Notes: generated by a model from the sequence alone, not told the origin. Numbered from the stretch's first letter, positions 25,617-34,826 are shown. The stretch: 64,000 nt of DNA from Terriglobia bacterium (GCA_020073345.1 JAIQFI010000014.1:55520-119519); one strand, 5' to 3'. Numbers and translations are program-made.

Positions 25617-27073
25617 AACGCGCCCTGTTTACGGCGTTCGTGGTACATGCGGGCATCGTGCTCGGACAGGAGCTTACCGCTGACGAAGTGCGCTCCGTAG
25701 TAGAACACGCTGCTTCGTCCGTAGGCTCACATGGGCTTGCGATAGCCGTCACCAATCGGCAGGGCAATATTTTGGCCCTGTTCCGCGCTCCGGGCGTGCC
25801 TGATACGGCCATCGGCAACTTCGGTGCCAGCGTGGACACCAACGAACTAGCCGTCGCCTTGGCGCGGACTGCATCCTTCTTCAGCAACAATCAGGCCCCG
25901 CTTTCCAGCCGCACCGTCCGTTTCATCAGTGGCGTGCACTTTCCGCCCGGCATCAGCTTCACGCCCAGCGCGGCTCTGTATGGAATCGAGAACACCAATC
26001 GTGGATGCGGATTCAACACGATATTCATTCCCGGCAAGGAAGTCCCTCCGGCGCGCTCCATCGATGGGACGCAACCCGGCTTGGGAATCCAGACCGGCAA
26101 GGCGGATCTGAACGACAGCATTCCCGAGGCGGTGAATCCCGGCGGGGTGCCTCTTTTCAGGAACGGTGTGGTGGTCGGCGGCGTCGGCGTGGCGGGCTCA
26201 TCCGGAGCGGTAGCGGAATACGCGGCCTTTAGCGGCGCCATCGCCGCAGGATTCGTCCCCACTCCCGCCGCTCCCGGAGTGATCTTCATCAACGGAATCG
26301 AACTGCCGTTCGTGAGTCAGACCACGGCGCCCGATGGAGTCGCGGCGGGTAACCTACAGGGAGACTTTCTGATCGGACCACTGGACAGTCCCGCGCCCGC
26401 GCCCGAAGGTGATCTGGTCGCGCCGCACGACGGTTCCGCGCTGTCCGCGGCGGAAGTCCGGCAAATTCTGGATCGAGCCATAGCCACGGCCAACGAAACT
26501 CGCGCGGTGATTCGCCTGCCCATCGGCTCGCGGGCGCGCATGGTGATCGCGGTGACGGATATCGATGGAACCGTACTCGGCTTGAACCGCATGACCGATG
26601 CGACTTTCTTCAGTGTCGACGTGGCAGTCGCCAAGGCGCGCAACATGGTGTACTTCAGCTCTCCGGCCGGCCCCACGGATCTGCCGGGAGTTCCCGGCGG
26701 CACAGCCGTCACGAATCGGACCGTTGGCTTCGGCGCACAACCGTTTTTTCCGCCGGGTATCGACGGCTCGGATCACGGACCGTTCTTCGATTTATATGTG
26801 AAGGACACCGCCAATCCTTGTACCCAGGGATCGCAGCCGGCCAACCCCAATCAGAACGGGATCGTATTCTTTCCGGGTGCTCTGCCTCTATACAAGGATG
26901 GTGTTCTCGTGGGCGGACTCGGCGTCAGCGGCGACGGGGTGGAGCAGGACGATTACGTGACCTCGGGCGCAGCGCAGGGTTTTGAAGCCGCTCCGGATTC
27001 TCGCGCCGATCGCGTTTTTATCGACGGCGTGCGGATGCCCTATTTGAAGTTCCCGCGCAACCCGACCAAGTAG
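25613..27073 (+). CDS. Exported protein with two HbpS/GlcG-like haem-binding domains
   Basis: 486 residues from a TTG at 25613 in the TTGA overlap with the cytochrome stop. A signal peptide (LFTAFVVHAGIVLG) is followed by two DUF336/GlcG-HbpS-type domains: residues about 20-220 (LTADEVRSVVEHAASS, LAIAVTNRQGNILALFRAPG, GGVPLFRNGVVVGGVGVAG) and about 275-475 (LSAAEVRQILDRAI, MVIAVTDIDGTVLGLNRM, GALPLYKDGVLVGGLGVSG). HbpS binds haem and senses redox stress in Streptomyces; GlcG accompanies glycolate oxidation genes. The translational coupling to a multihaem cytochrome suggests haem supply, haem scavenging or redox sensing at the envelope; which one is not visible. Both domains have long insertions relative to minimal GlcG. 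Confidence 0.85.
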   Translation: MKRALFTAFVVHAGIVLGQELTADEVRSVVEHAASSVGSHGLAIAVTNRQGNILALFRAPGVPDTAIGNFGASVDTNELAVALARTASFFSNNQAPLSSRTVRFISGVHFPPGISFTPSAALYGIENTNRGCGFNTIFIPGKEVPPARSIDGTQPGLGIQTGKADLNDSIPEAVNPGGVPLFRNGVVVGGVGVAGSSGAVAEYAAFSGAIAAGFVPTPAAPGVIFINGIELPFVSQTTAPDGVAAGNLQGDFLIGPLDSPAPAPEGDLVAPHDGSALSAAEVRQILDRAIATANETRAVIRLPIGSRARMVIAVTDIDGTVLGLNRMTDATFFSVDVAVAKARNMVYFSSPAGPTDLPGVPGGTAVTNRTVGFGAQPFFPPGIDGSDHGPFFDLYVKDTANPCTQGSQPANPNQNGIVFFPGALPLYKDGVLVGGLGVSGDGVEQDDYVTSGAAQGFEAAPDSRADRVFIDGVRMPYLKFPRNPTK

Positions 27074-27907
27074 TCACAGCTGGATCACTGACCCTTCTCT
27101 AGCCGCGCAAGCTGGCTCGAATTCCGCCGCGGCCAGCCGCTCGGATTCCGCTACCCGCGCGTCCGTATGCGCCGGATCGAAGTGGAACAGGAACAATCGT
27201 CCGACGCCCGCATCCCGGGCGACACGTGTGGCCTCGTGCCAGGTACTGTGGCCCCATCCGCGATGGGCCGCGTATTCTTCGTCGTTGTACTGCGCGTCAT
27301 AAATCAGCACGTCGGCTCCAGAGGCGTAGTCTCGCAAGACCCGGTCCAGCTGGGCATCGCCATGCTCCAGATCCGTGGCATAGACGATGCTCTTACCGCC
27401 GGCCTCGATGCGGTATCCGTAAGCTCCCTGGGGATGATTCAGCGGGAACGATTCGACCGAGACATCGCCGATCTTCAGGCGCTCCGATTTCATCTGCGCG
27501 AAGCTAAGCTTCGCCGAGCCGTACGTCAAGCTCACCGGGAAATACGGGGCTTGCATCTGGGCTTCGAGCACGCCGCGCGTGTCCTCCATCGAAGTCCACG
27601 AGTGCACGTCGATCCGCGTGGCCGGCGAGAACAGCGGCTGGAAGTACGGAATGCCCTGAATGTGATCCCAGTGGAAATGGGTAAGAAACAAGTTCAGCGG
27701 AAGATCCCGACCGGCGAATTCGGCGGCCAGCTGACGCCCCAGCTCGCGAATTCCCGATCCGCCATCGAACACCAGAATCTGGTTGGAAGCCGTCCGGATT
27801 TCCACGCACGGGGTGTTACCGCCGTACACCAGCGTGTCCTTGCCGGGCGAGGGCGTAGATCCCCGGACACCCCAGAAGCGCAACTGCAACTTGTGGGCGG
27901 TTTCCAT
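27074..27907 (-). CDS. MBL-fold metallohydrolase
   Basis: 277 residues with the metallo-beta-lactamase fold: RFWGVRGSTPSPG at the N-terminus, GGNTPCVEI, the metal motif THFHWDHIQGIPYF, a later His in SFPLNHPQGAYGYRI, YATDLEHGD and FHFDPAHTD for the remaining ligands. The N-terminal RGSTP block is typical of a subfamily related to tRNase Z and to phosphodiesterases. Its gene lies 6 nt after the FHA-GAF-cyclase gene, so it may be co-transcribed; a phosphodiesterase role that would turn over the cyclase product is an attractive but unsupported idea. It has no signal peptide. It abuts the convergent HbpS gene. Confidence 0.88.
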   Translation of the reverse strand: METAHKLQLRFWGVRGSTPSPGKDTLVYGGNTPCVEIRTASNQILVFDGGSGIRELGRQLAAEFAGRDLPLNLFLTHFHWDHIQGIPYFQPLFSPATRIDVHSWTSMEDTRGVLEAQMQAPYFPVSLTYGSAKLSFAQMKSERLKIGDVSVESFPLNHPQGAYGYRIEAGGKSIVYATDLEHGDAQLDRVLRDYASGADVLIYDAQYNDEEYAAHRGWGHSTWHEATRVARDAGVGRLFLFHFDPAHTDARVAESERLAAAEFEPACAAREGSVIQL

Positions 27908-27913
27908 GTCTTC

Positions 27914-29527
27914 TCACGAAACGGGGCTGGCGGCCGGCGTTGCTTGTACGATACTTTCCCAATCCACCGAGTACACGCGTATCTGCGCGTCGCGGTTTTT
28001 TACGCTGATCTGGCCCAGGTCGTGGAACAGGTCTCCGCCGCCCGCCGCCGCGTGCATCGTTTCCGAAATCAGAATCTGGCCGGGTTCCGCCCGGCTTACC
28101 AGTCTTGCGGCGACGTTCACCGTGTCGCCGATGGCGGTGTATTGCATTCGCTCCGTCGATCCGATGTTGCCGACCACCGCCGGGCCGTGGTGCAGTCCGA
28201 TGCCAATCTTCAGGGGAGCCAACCCGCGCTCGATTCGTTCCGCGCTTAGCCGCGAAACTTGTTGCTGCATGCGCACCGCGGCCACCAGCGCGTTTCTGGG
28301 GCTGCGCTCGGAGGGGATCGGCGCGCCGAACAGCGCCATCACGCAATCGCCGATGAATTTGTCGAGCGTGCCATTCGACTGGAAAATCGCCGCCGTCATA
28401 ACGGCGAAAAAGTCGTTCAGCAGGTCCACTACTTCGCGCGCGTCCATCTGCTCGGAAAGGCGGGTAAAACCGCGGATATCGGCGAACAGGACCGTCACGG
28501 GCTGCAGTACGCCGCCTAGTTCCACCGATCCGCCTTTCGAGGTAATCAGGTCGACGACTTGCGGCGGCAGGTAGCGGCTCAAATTCGCCCGCTCCACGTC
28601 CTGACGCGAGATTTCCTGCCGCGCCAGGCTGTTCGCCAGCGCCATGCCGGCCTGGGCGGCGATGATCGTGAAGGTCTGAAAGTCTTCCTGCGAAAACGCG
28701 TCGGAGCGCATCAGATTGTCCGCGTAGAGCACCCCGAGCATGCGTCCTTGCGAAGTGACCGGCGAGCAGAACGCAGCCTGAATGCCGGCCCGGACGATGC
28801 TTTTGGAAAGGCTGAACTCCGACGACTTAATATCGCGGATGAGCAGAGGTTTGTTCTGCTGCCGCACCCGATTCAGGATGGTGCTGCTAAGGACCAGATT
28901 CTGTGGATCGAACATCGGCGCTGAAAGCTGATCGAATCCGGCGCGCGTCTCGAGCGGCATCTGATGAAAGCAGCGCTCCTTCTCATCCCACGGCCATAGA
29001 GTAGCGCGCTGCACGCCTTCGATCCTGAACAGCAGCTGGATGGCTTCCTTCACCACTTCCGAAGGCGTGTGCGTTCCCGCCAGCTTCAAGCCGACCTCAT
29101 TCAACAGCTCCAGCACCTGGAGGCGCGGCGCTTCGGAACCCTTTGCCTCCGGCTTCGGCGGTTGCTGCAGCGCTCCGAGGTCGACCGACCCAGGCTCGAT
29201 GTTCCATGCCAGGCCGCCCGCTTTCTCTTCGCGGAATGTAAGTTCGTGCGGACCGATGGTGATCACGTCCCCGCTTTTCAATGTCACGGGAGCCGTGACT
29301 TTTTGTTTGTTGACGAACGTGCCGTTGACCGCGCGTTCATCGCGGAGAGTGGCTCCCTTTTCGGGATCCCATTCGATGAGCGCATGGCGGCGGGACACGC
29401 GCAGTTCGCTATCGGTGAGAACCACGTCGTTGTCCTGGGACCGGCCCAGTGACAAGGTCGGCCGCTCGATCGGCACTACGCGCTTCTTGCCGTCGGGTTC
29501 TTTGATGAGTAAGGAACAGGCTCCCAT
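27914..29527 (-). CDS. FHA-GAF-class III adenylate/guanylate cyclase
   Basis: 537 residues. Residues 1-100 are an FHA domain (LSLGRSQDNDVVL, SRRHALI, VNGTFVN), which reads phosphothreonine. About 140-310 is a GAF domain (ATLWPWDEKERCFHQMPLE, SPVTSQGRMLGVLYADN). About 350-525 is a class III cyclase domain with both metal aspartates (LFADIRGFTRL; GDCVMALFGAP), the purine lysine in LDKFIGD, and the transition-state Asn/Arg in AIGDTVNVAARL. It should make cAMP or cGMP in response to a GAF ligand and an FHA partner. The dual cyclic-nucleotide-binding redox protein is encoded about 5 kb away, making this cyclase a plausible source of its ligand; that link is inference. Confidence 0.93.
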   Translation of the reverse strand: MGACSLLIKEPDGKKRVVPIERPTLSLGRSQDNDVVLTDSELRVSRRHALIEWDPEKGATLRDERAVNGTFVNKQKVTAPVTLKSGDVITIGPHELTFREEKAGGLAWNIEPGSVDLGALQQPPKPEAKGSEAPRLQVLELLNEVGLKLAGTHTPSEVVKEAIQLLFRIEGVQRATLWPWDEKERCFHQMPLETRAGFDQLSAPMFDPQNLVLSSTILNRVRQQNKPLLIRDIKSSEFSLSKSIVRAGIQAAFCSPVTSQGRMLGVLYADNLMRSDAFSQEDFQTFTIIAAQAGMALANSLARQEISRQDVERANLSRYLPPQVVDLITSKGGSVELGGVLQPVTVLFADIRGFTRLSEQMDAREVVDLLNDFFAVMTAAIFQSNGTLDKFIGDCVMALFGAPIPSERSPRNALVAAVRMQQQVSRLSAERIERGLAPLKIGIGLHHGPAVVGNIGSTERMQYTAIGDTVNVAARLVSRAEPGQILISETMHAAAGGGDLFHDLGQISVKNRDAQIRVYSVDWESIVQATPAASPVS

Positions 29528-29552
29528 GCCGCAGTAACCGTTATATCGGAGA

Positions 29553-30386
29553 CTAATGCGTTATGGAATAGATCAGGTAGTTGATCCCGTAGTGATATGC
29601 CAGCGTGGTCATGCCCTCGGGGTAATAGGGCACGTCAGCGAACTCCCACGCATCCCCGATGTCCGTGTCGAAATTGACCGAGACCACCATGCGGTTCTTG
29701 GGGTCGTACATGGCGCGCCACGCGGACTTGGTGCCCGGTGGCTGGCAAACCCGTCCCCCGCCGCACAAATGGCGAGACCCCGGAATAAACATCAGATCTT
29801 TCTGCTGGATGTCGTAAAGAACATGCATAACCGAATCATCCAATCCGATATCGGTGATGGGCTGGCCCGGCAACACCCGGTTCATCGCCTCCGTGAATAC
29901 TTCCCATTCCTGGGATCCATTCTGGTCCCAGAAATCATCGGTCATGATGAAGCCGCCTCGCAGGAGAAATTCACGAAGCTGCGAAGTCTCCTGGTCGGAG
30001 AGCTCCCAGTAGCCGGTTTGGGTCGCGTAGATCCACGGATAGTCGAAAAGCTTCTCATCCTTGAGGGACACGTGCTGCGGGTTCCCCGCATCGATGCGCG
30101 TCAGCCGCTGCACGCCTTTGGTGAAGTGTTCGTCGGCATCCGGCCAGTCCTGGCCCCACCAGCCTGATGCTCTCCCCCGGCGCGAGCCGAAGCCAAACCC
30201 CCGGTTTCCGCCGGCGTCGTTATACTCCACGCGCAGAAAGTGGAATTCTGCGTTTGCCGGAAACTCGGATTCGGCGGCATCGGAAGTAAAACCTCGAAAC
30301 CCGCCAAAGCGTTGAGAGAAAGCCGCTGCCGTCAGCCCTAAAAGGCCCGCCGCTACCAGCGCAGCTCTGATCCCACCCATTCTCAT
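29553..30386 (-). CDS. DUF4159 domain exported protein
   Basis: 277 residues with a signal peptide (IRAALVAAGLLGLTAAAFSQ). Family features match the paralogue at 7053: GRASGWWGQDWPDADEHF, VQRLTRIDAG, LREFLLRGGFIMTDDFWDQ, MNRVLPGQPITDIGLDDS, and a C-terminal VVSVNFDTDIGDAWEFADVPYYPEGMTTLAYHYG. A Gly/Arg/Phe-rich stretch precedes the domain. It lies 25 nt upstream of the cyclase gene on the same strand, so co-transcription is possible. Function is not known for any member of this family. Confidence 0.87.
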   Translation of the reverse strand: MRMGGIRAALVAAGLLGLTAAAFSQRFGGFRGFTSDAAESEFPANAEFHFLRVEYNDAGGNRGFGFGSRRGRASGWWGQDWPDADEHFTKGVQRLTRIDAGNPQHVSLKDEKLFDYPWIYATQTGYWELSDQETSQLREFLLRGGFIMTDDFWDQNGSQEWEVFTEAMNRVLPGQPITDIGLDDSVMHVLYDIQQKDLMFIPGSRHLCGGGRVCQPPGTKSAWRAMYDPKNRMVVSVNFDTDIGDAWEFADVPYYPEGMTTLAYHYGINYLIYSITH

Positions 30387-30425
30387 CTCGTGTCCTCATT
30401 GTAGCCCCGGCCAGACGGCCGGCGG

Positions 30426-33400
30426 TCACGCCGAGTGCTTGCGTCCGGCGATAAAGAAGTGTACCGCGGGCGTCACGATCAGCGACAGGAGCATCGAGGC
30501 CAGCACGCCGCCGATCACCGCGATCGCCAGGGGCTGCAGCATCTGCGATCCAGCACCCAGCGCTAACGCCAAGGGGATCATGCCCGCGATGGTTGCCAGT
30601 GCCGTCATCAGAATGGGCCGCAGCCGCCGCTCGCCCGCCAACACCATCGCCTCGAACGGCGGAATACCTTGCTTGGTGAATTTCTGATCGGCGTCCAGGA
30701 GCAGAATTCCGTTCTTGGCGACGATTCCGATCACCATGATCAGTCCCATGAAGGATGCGATGTTGAACGTGGTGTGCGTGACCAACAGCGCCAGAAAGAC
30801 GCCCGAGGTGGACAGCAACGCCGATGCGATAATCGCCACCGGCGCCGCAAACGAACCGAACTCGAACAGCAGCACCGTGAACACCAGAAGCGTCGCCAGC
30901 ACCAGGATGATCACCAGATCGTGGAACGACTTTTGCTGCTCTTTGTACGCCCCCCCGTATTCGACGCGAATCGTCACGGGAAGGTTCAACTTCGCGATGG
31001 CCTTCTGCACGGCCGCAATGCCCTCGCCCAGGCTCAGATCCTCCAGCCGCGCGGTCACCGCGACGTCCCGTTGCAGATTCTCGCGGCGGACCTCCGTTTG
31101 GCCCGGCAGCTCGGTAATCGTCGCCAGCGCGCCCAGTGTCGATGTTTTCCCGGTGGAATTCACCAGCAACGTGTCGCGGATCTCGTTGATCGAGGAGCGC
31201 GCCTGCTGCGGATACCGCACCCGAATCGTGTACGGCCGGTCGTTGGCCACCACAGGAATGTCGGCCGGCTCGCCTTGCAGCAGCGCGCTGGTATCCAATT
31301 CGATTTCTTCAGCCGTAAATCCGGCGCGCGCCGCCGCCGCAGGATCCACCTTGAAGGTCATAGCCGGTCCGCTGATGGTGTTCTCAATCCCGTCCAGCAC
31401 ATCCACCACGCCTTTGATCTTTTTGATCTCCTCTCCCACCTTCGGCGCCCATTCGCTCAGCAGGGCTTGATTCTGAGAGAAAAGCTTGATCTCGATCGGT
31501 TCCGGCGAGCTGGTCAGATCTCCGATCATGTCGGAGAGCAACTGCGGGAATTCCACGTCCAGCAACGGCAACTGTTCGTTGATCTTCGAGCGCAGGTCCG
31601 CAATCACTTCGTCCGCCGTGCGGCTGCGTTTTTTCTTGAGCCGCACGGTGAAGTCGCCGCGATTCGCTTCGGTCACTTGGGCAAGGCCTAGCTGCAATCC
31701 CGTTCGCAGCGATGTGTTCTCCACTTCCGGAGTGGCATTGATAATGTCCTGCACCTTCAGGAGCACTTTGTCGGTTTCCGCAAGAGAAGACCCCGCCGGC
31801 ATCAAGTAGTCGAGAATAAATCCGCCTTCGTCCATGGCTGGAAGAAGATCGCTGCCGAGCGCCTGGTAACAGAAATAGGATCCGCCGATCACCGCGACGA
31901 TCAGAACCACGAGCAAGATGGGATGCGCCAGAGCGGCTCGAAGAACCTTGGCGTAGATCCGGACCAGTCCGCCGAACAATCCTCGTGCCTCTTCCGGATT
32001 CGCCGGGGCTCCATCGGGTGTGTGCGGTTTCTCGCGAATAAAGAAATGGCTCAGCGTCGGCGTCCAGGTCAGCGCCAGTCCCAGCGACGCCAGCAGCGCC
32101 ACCCCCACCGTGATCGCCAGCGCGCGGAAGAAGACTCCGGTGACTCCGGCAATCGCGATCAGCGGCAGGAAAACCACGATAGGCGTCACGGTTGAGCCCA
32201 CCAACGGCTTGCTGATCTCGCTGATCGCATTGCGAATCGCATCTGCCCGGCCGTGCCCATGGTCGCGGTGCATCACGATGTTCTCCACCACCACGATGGC
32301 ATCGTCGATCACCAGTCCCACCGCGGCCGCCAAGCCGCCCAGCGTCATCAGGTTGAAGGTCTGGCCAACCACGCGCAGCACGATAAAGGTGACCGCGATG
32401 GTAGCCGGTATCACCAGTCCGGCCACCAGGGAGGTGCCCCAATCGTGCAGGAATACGACCATGATGATCGACGCCAGAATCAGCCCGATCAGGATCGCAT
32501 CGCGCACGCTCTCGATGGATGCCTGCACGATCTCCGACTGATCGTAGAACGGCTGCAATTCGATTCCGTGCGGCAAATCCTTGCGGATCGCTTCGATCTC
32601 GTCGTGAACTTCGTTGGCTACCTCAACGGTATTCCCGTCCGGCTGGCGGTTGACATTGAGCAGCACGGCCGACTTGCCATTGGCGCGCACGATCGTATAG
32701 ACCGGCTTCACCGAGTTCAAGACTTGCGCGACGTCGCCGATGCGCACCGGAAGGCCCGCGGGCGTAGTCTTGAGCACAATCTGCCCGATTTCCTCCGGCG
32801 TCCGCGCCTGTCCGCTGACCAAGCCGAGCACCAGCGCCTGATCCTTTTCGAGCAGCCCCGGAGAATCGATCAGATTGCTGCGCTTCAGTCCGTCCAGGAT
32901 TGCCGGAACCGTCACTGCCGTCTGCAACATCTTGGCGGGATCCAGGCGAATCTCGAACTCCGGTTCGCGACCGCCCTGCACGATCACCGTGGCCACGCCA
33001 TTCAGACGGTTCAGCCGCGGTTTCATTTCATAGGTCGCCAGCTCCCACAGACGGGTTTGCGGAACCGTCTCCGAAGTGAGGCTATACCCGATGATAGGGA
33101 AGGCCGCAAACGTCAGGCGTTGTGCCGTCAGTTTGGCGGTGGGCGGCAGGCTCGGCTGCGCCCGCGCCAGAGCGGCATTCACGCGCTCCAGCGTCTGGTT
33201 CATCTCCACGTCCCAGTTGAAAAACAGGTCGACTTCCGCCGAGCCCCTGCTGGTGACGGACTGGACACGCTCCAGTCCCTGAATTCCGTTCACCGCTTCT
33301 TCCAGAACTCGCGTCACCGTGACCAGCATCTGGTCGATCGGCGTTACGCCGTTGTCGGCGCCGATCACGATGCGCGGGAAGTCGGTCTCCGGGAACACGG

Positions 33401-33536
33401 CCACCGGAATGTTGAAAGCCTGATAGGCGCCCGCGGCCACTAGCGTCAGGATCACGAAGATGATCGATTTGGCGTGGCGTGCCGTCCAGTGCTCGTATTC
33501 CGCGACGCGATCCAGGATGAGAGAACGATCGCTCAT
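30426..33536 (-). CDS. RND efflux transporter permease (HAE1/HME type)
   Basis: 1036 residues from the ATG at 33536, which overlaps the adaptor stop in ATGA; the open frame continues upstream only inside the adaptor gene. Typical RND topology is seen: helix 1 (SIIFVILTLVAAGAYQAF) followed by PVAVFPETDFPRIVI, two large periplasmic loops, and the helix 4 proton relay GLAAAVGLVIDDAIVVVENI with two adjacent Asp. The second half starts at LRAALAHPILLVVLIVAVIGG. As inner-membrane pump of the TolC-adaptor-RND operon it exports a hydrophobic compound or metal; the substrate cannot be read. The divergent two-component system is the likely regulator. Confidence 0.93.
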   Translation of the reverse strand: MSDRSLILDRVAEYEHWTARHAKSIIFVILTLVAAGAYQAFNIPVAVFPETDFPRIVIGADNGVTPIDQMLVTVTRVLEEAVNGIQGLERVQSVTSRGSAEVDLFFNWDVEMNQTLERVNAALARAQPSLPPTAKLTAQRLTFAAFPIIGYSLTSETVPQTRLWELATYEMKPRLNRLNGVATVIVQGGREPEFEIRLDPAKMLQTAVTVPAILDGLKRSNLIDSPGLLEKDQALVLGLVSGQARTPEEIGQIVLKTTPAGLPVRIGDVAQVLNSVKPVYTIVRANGKSAVLLNVNRQPDGNTVEVANEVHDEIEAIRKDLPHGIELQPFYDQSEIVQASIESVRDAILIGLILASIIMVVFLHDWGTSLVAGLVIPATIAVTFIVLRVVGQTFNLMTLGGLAAAVGLVIDDAIVVVENIVMHRDHGHGRADAIRNAISEISKPLVGSTVTPIVVFLPLIAIAGVTGVFFRALAITVGVALLASLGLALTWTPTLSHFFIREKPHTPDGAPANPEEARGLFGGLVRIYAKVLRAALAHPILLVVLIVAVIGGSYFCYQALGSDLLPAMDEGGFILDYLMPAGSSLAETDKVLLKVQDIINATPEVENTSLRTGLQLGLAQVTEANRGDFTVRLKKKRSRTADEVIADLRSKINEQLPLLDVEFPQLLSDMIGDLTSSPEPIEIKLFSQNQALLSEWAPKVGEEIKKIKGVVDVLDGIENTISGPAMTFKVDPAAAARAGFTAEEIELDTSALLQGEPADIPVVANDRPYTIRVRYPQQARSSINEIRDTLLVNSTGKTSTLGALATITELPGQTEVRRENLQRDVAVTARLEDLSLGEGIAAVQKAIAKLNLPVTIRVEYGGAYKEQQKSFHDLVIILVLATLLVFTVLLFEFGSFAAPVAIIASALLSTSGVFLALLVTHTTFNIASFMGLIMVIGIVAKNGILLLDADQKFTKQGIPPFEAMVLAGERRLRPILMTALATIAGMIPLALALGAGSQMLQPLAIAVIGGVLASMLLSLIVTPAVHFFIAGRKHSA

Positions 33537-34822
33537 TTTTCCTTCTCGCCGCCTTTGGATCCCTTCTCTTCCTTGTCGTCCTCTTTCTTCTCGGCTTCGG
33601 CCAGTTTCACTTTTGCGCCGTCCTGCAGTCCCAACCCACCGGCGACGATCACTCGCGTGCCGGCATCCAGGCCGGTCAGAACCTGCGCCTGTTCCGGCGT
33701 GCGGATGCCCACCTGAACTTTGTGCTCGTGCGCCACCATGTCCTGGCCAACCACGAAAACAGACGTTCCACCTTCTGAAGACGGAAGCAAAGCCGCCGGC
33801 GGAACCACAACCGCGTTGCGCACGGTTTCGGCGTTGACGGTCACGTGCACGGTGCCGCCCGGGCGCAGTTTCTCCCCCGGATTTGCGGCCTGCACCCATA
33901 CTTCGAGCGTGGTCCCTTGCGGATCCACTGCGGGGCTCACAATCGTCACCTTCCCCGCGGCTTCGATGCCGTCTACCGAAATGATGCGCGCCGCCTGGCC
34001 GACCTTGACGTATCCGGCCTGCGCCTGCGGCACATTCACGCGCGCGATCACGCTCGAAATATCCAGGATGGTCATCAGCGGCATACCCGGAACCGCCAGC
34101 TCGCCTTCGAACACCGGGCGTTCCGCGACCACGCCGGAAATCGGACTGTAAATCTGCGCATAGGACAGCTGTGCTTGCGCCGCCTCCAGTTTCCCTTTGG
34201 CCGAATCCAGCTGGGCCGCGACTACTTTCACGTTCTCCACGCGGCCGACCGCCTGGACCGAGGTCAAATGCGTCTGCGCGGTATCAAACTGGCTCTTGGC
34301 CTGCGCGTACGCGACGCCGGCCTCGTCCACCAAGCGGCGTGCGATCGCCCCTTGTTGCAGAAGCTGTGTTCTGCTTTCGACCAGCTTCTGCGCCGCATCC
34401 ATGGCCTGTCTGGCCGCTGTCACGTCCGCCTGAGCCTTGCTGAGCTCGTCCGGAACCGACGCATTGGAGACGTTGCGAAGCGTCGCTTCCGCTTGCTCCA
34501 CGGCCCCTTTGGCGTCCGTGACGGCAGCCGCCAGGTCGCGATTCTCCAGCTCAGCGATCAGTTGACCCTGCCTCACGTGATCGCCGCGAGTCACCAGGAA
34601 CCGCTTCACGGGAGCGCTGATCTTGGACGTCACTCCGGATTGATTCAGCGCGCGCAGAACGCCATCCACGGCGATGATGCGATCGATGGAATCGCGTTTG
34701 ACTTCCGTCAGCTCCACCGGCCGGACCGGTTCTTCCTCTTTCTTGGCGTCTTCCTTATTCGACGAACAGCTCGCCAGCAGCAAACTCAGAAGCAGTCCCG
34801 CGGTTTTCGGTTGCCAGTTCAT
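33533..34822 (-). CDS. RND efflux periplasmic adaptor (HlyD/AcrA family) lipoprotein
   Basis: 429 residues. The N-terminal signal ends in a lipobox LLASC, with Cys19 as lipid anchor. Then come the barrel-sandwich start (SGVTSKISAPVKRFLVTRGDHVRQGQLIAEL), a long coiled-coil hairpin (about residues 85-190, rich in AEATL, AQAKSQFDTAQ), the returning lipoyl strand (YSPISGVVAERPVFEGELAVPG), a beta-barrel and a membrane-proximal domain. The C-terminus is a Lys/Glu-only tail (EKKEDDKEEKGSKGG). It starts 4 nt after the TolC-like gene and overlaps the pump gene, so the complex subunits are made together. Confidence 0.93.
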   Translation of the reverse strand: MNWQPKTAGLLLSLLLASCSSNKEDAKKEEEPVRPVELTEVKRDSIDRIIAVDGVLRALNQSGVTSKISAPVKRFLVTRGDHVRQGQLIAELENRDLAAAVTDAKGAVEQAEATLRNVSNASVPDELSKAQADVTAARQAMDAAQKLVESRTQLLQQGAIARRLVDEAGVAYAQAKSQFDTAQTHLTSVQAVGRVENVKVVAAQLDSAKGKLEAAQAQLSYAQIYSPISGVVAERPVFEGELAVPGMPLMTILDISSVIARVNVPQAQAGYVKVGQAARIISVDGIEAAGKVTIVSPAVDPQGTTLEVWVQAANPGEKLRPGGTVHVTVNAETVRNAVVVPPAALLPSSEGGTSVFVVGQDMVAHEHKVQVGIRTPEQAQVLTGLDAGTRVIVAGGLGLQDGAKVKLAEAEKKEDDKEEKGSKGGEKEK

Positions 34823-34826
34823 TGTC

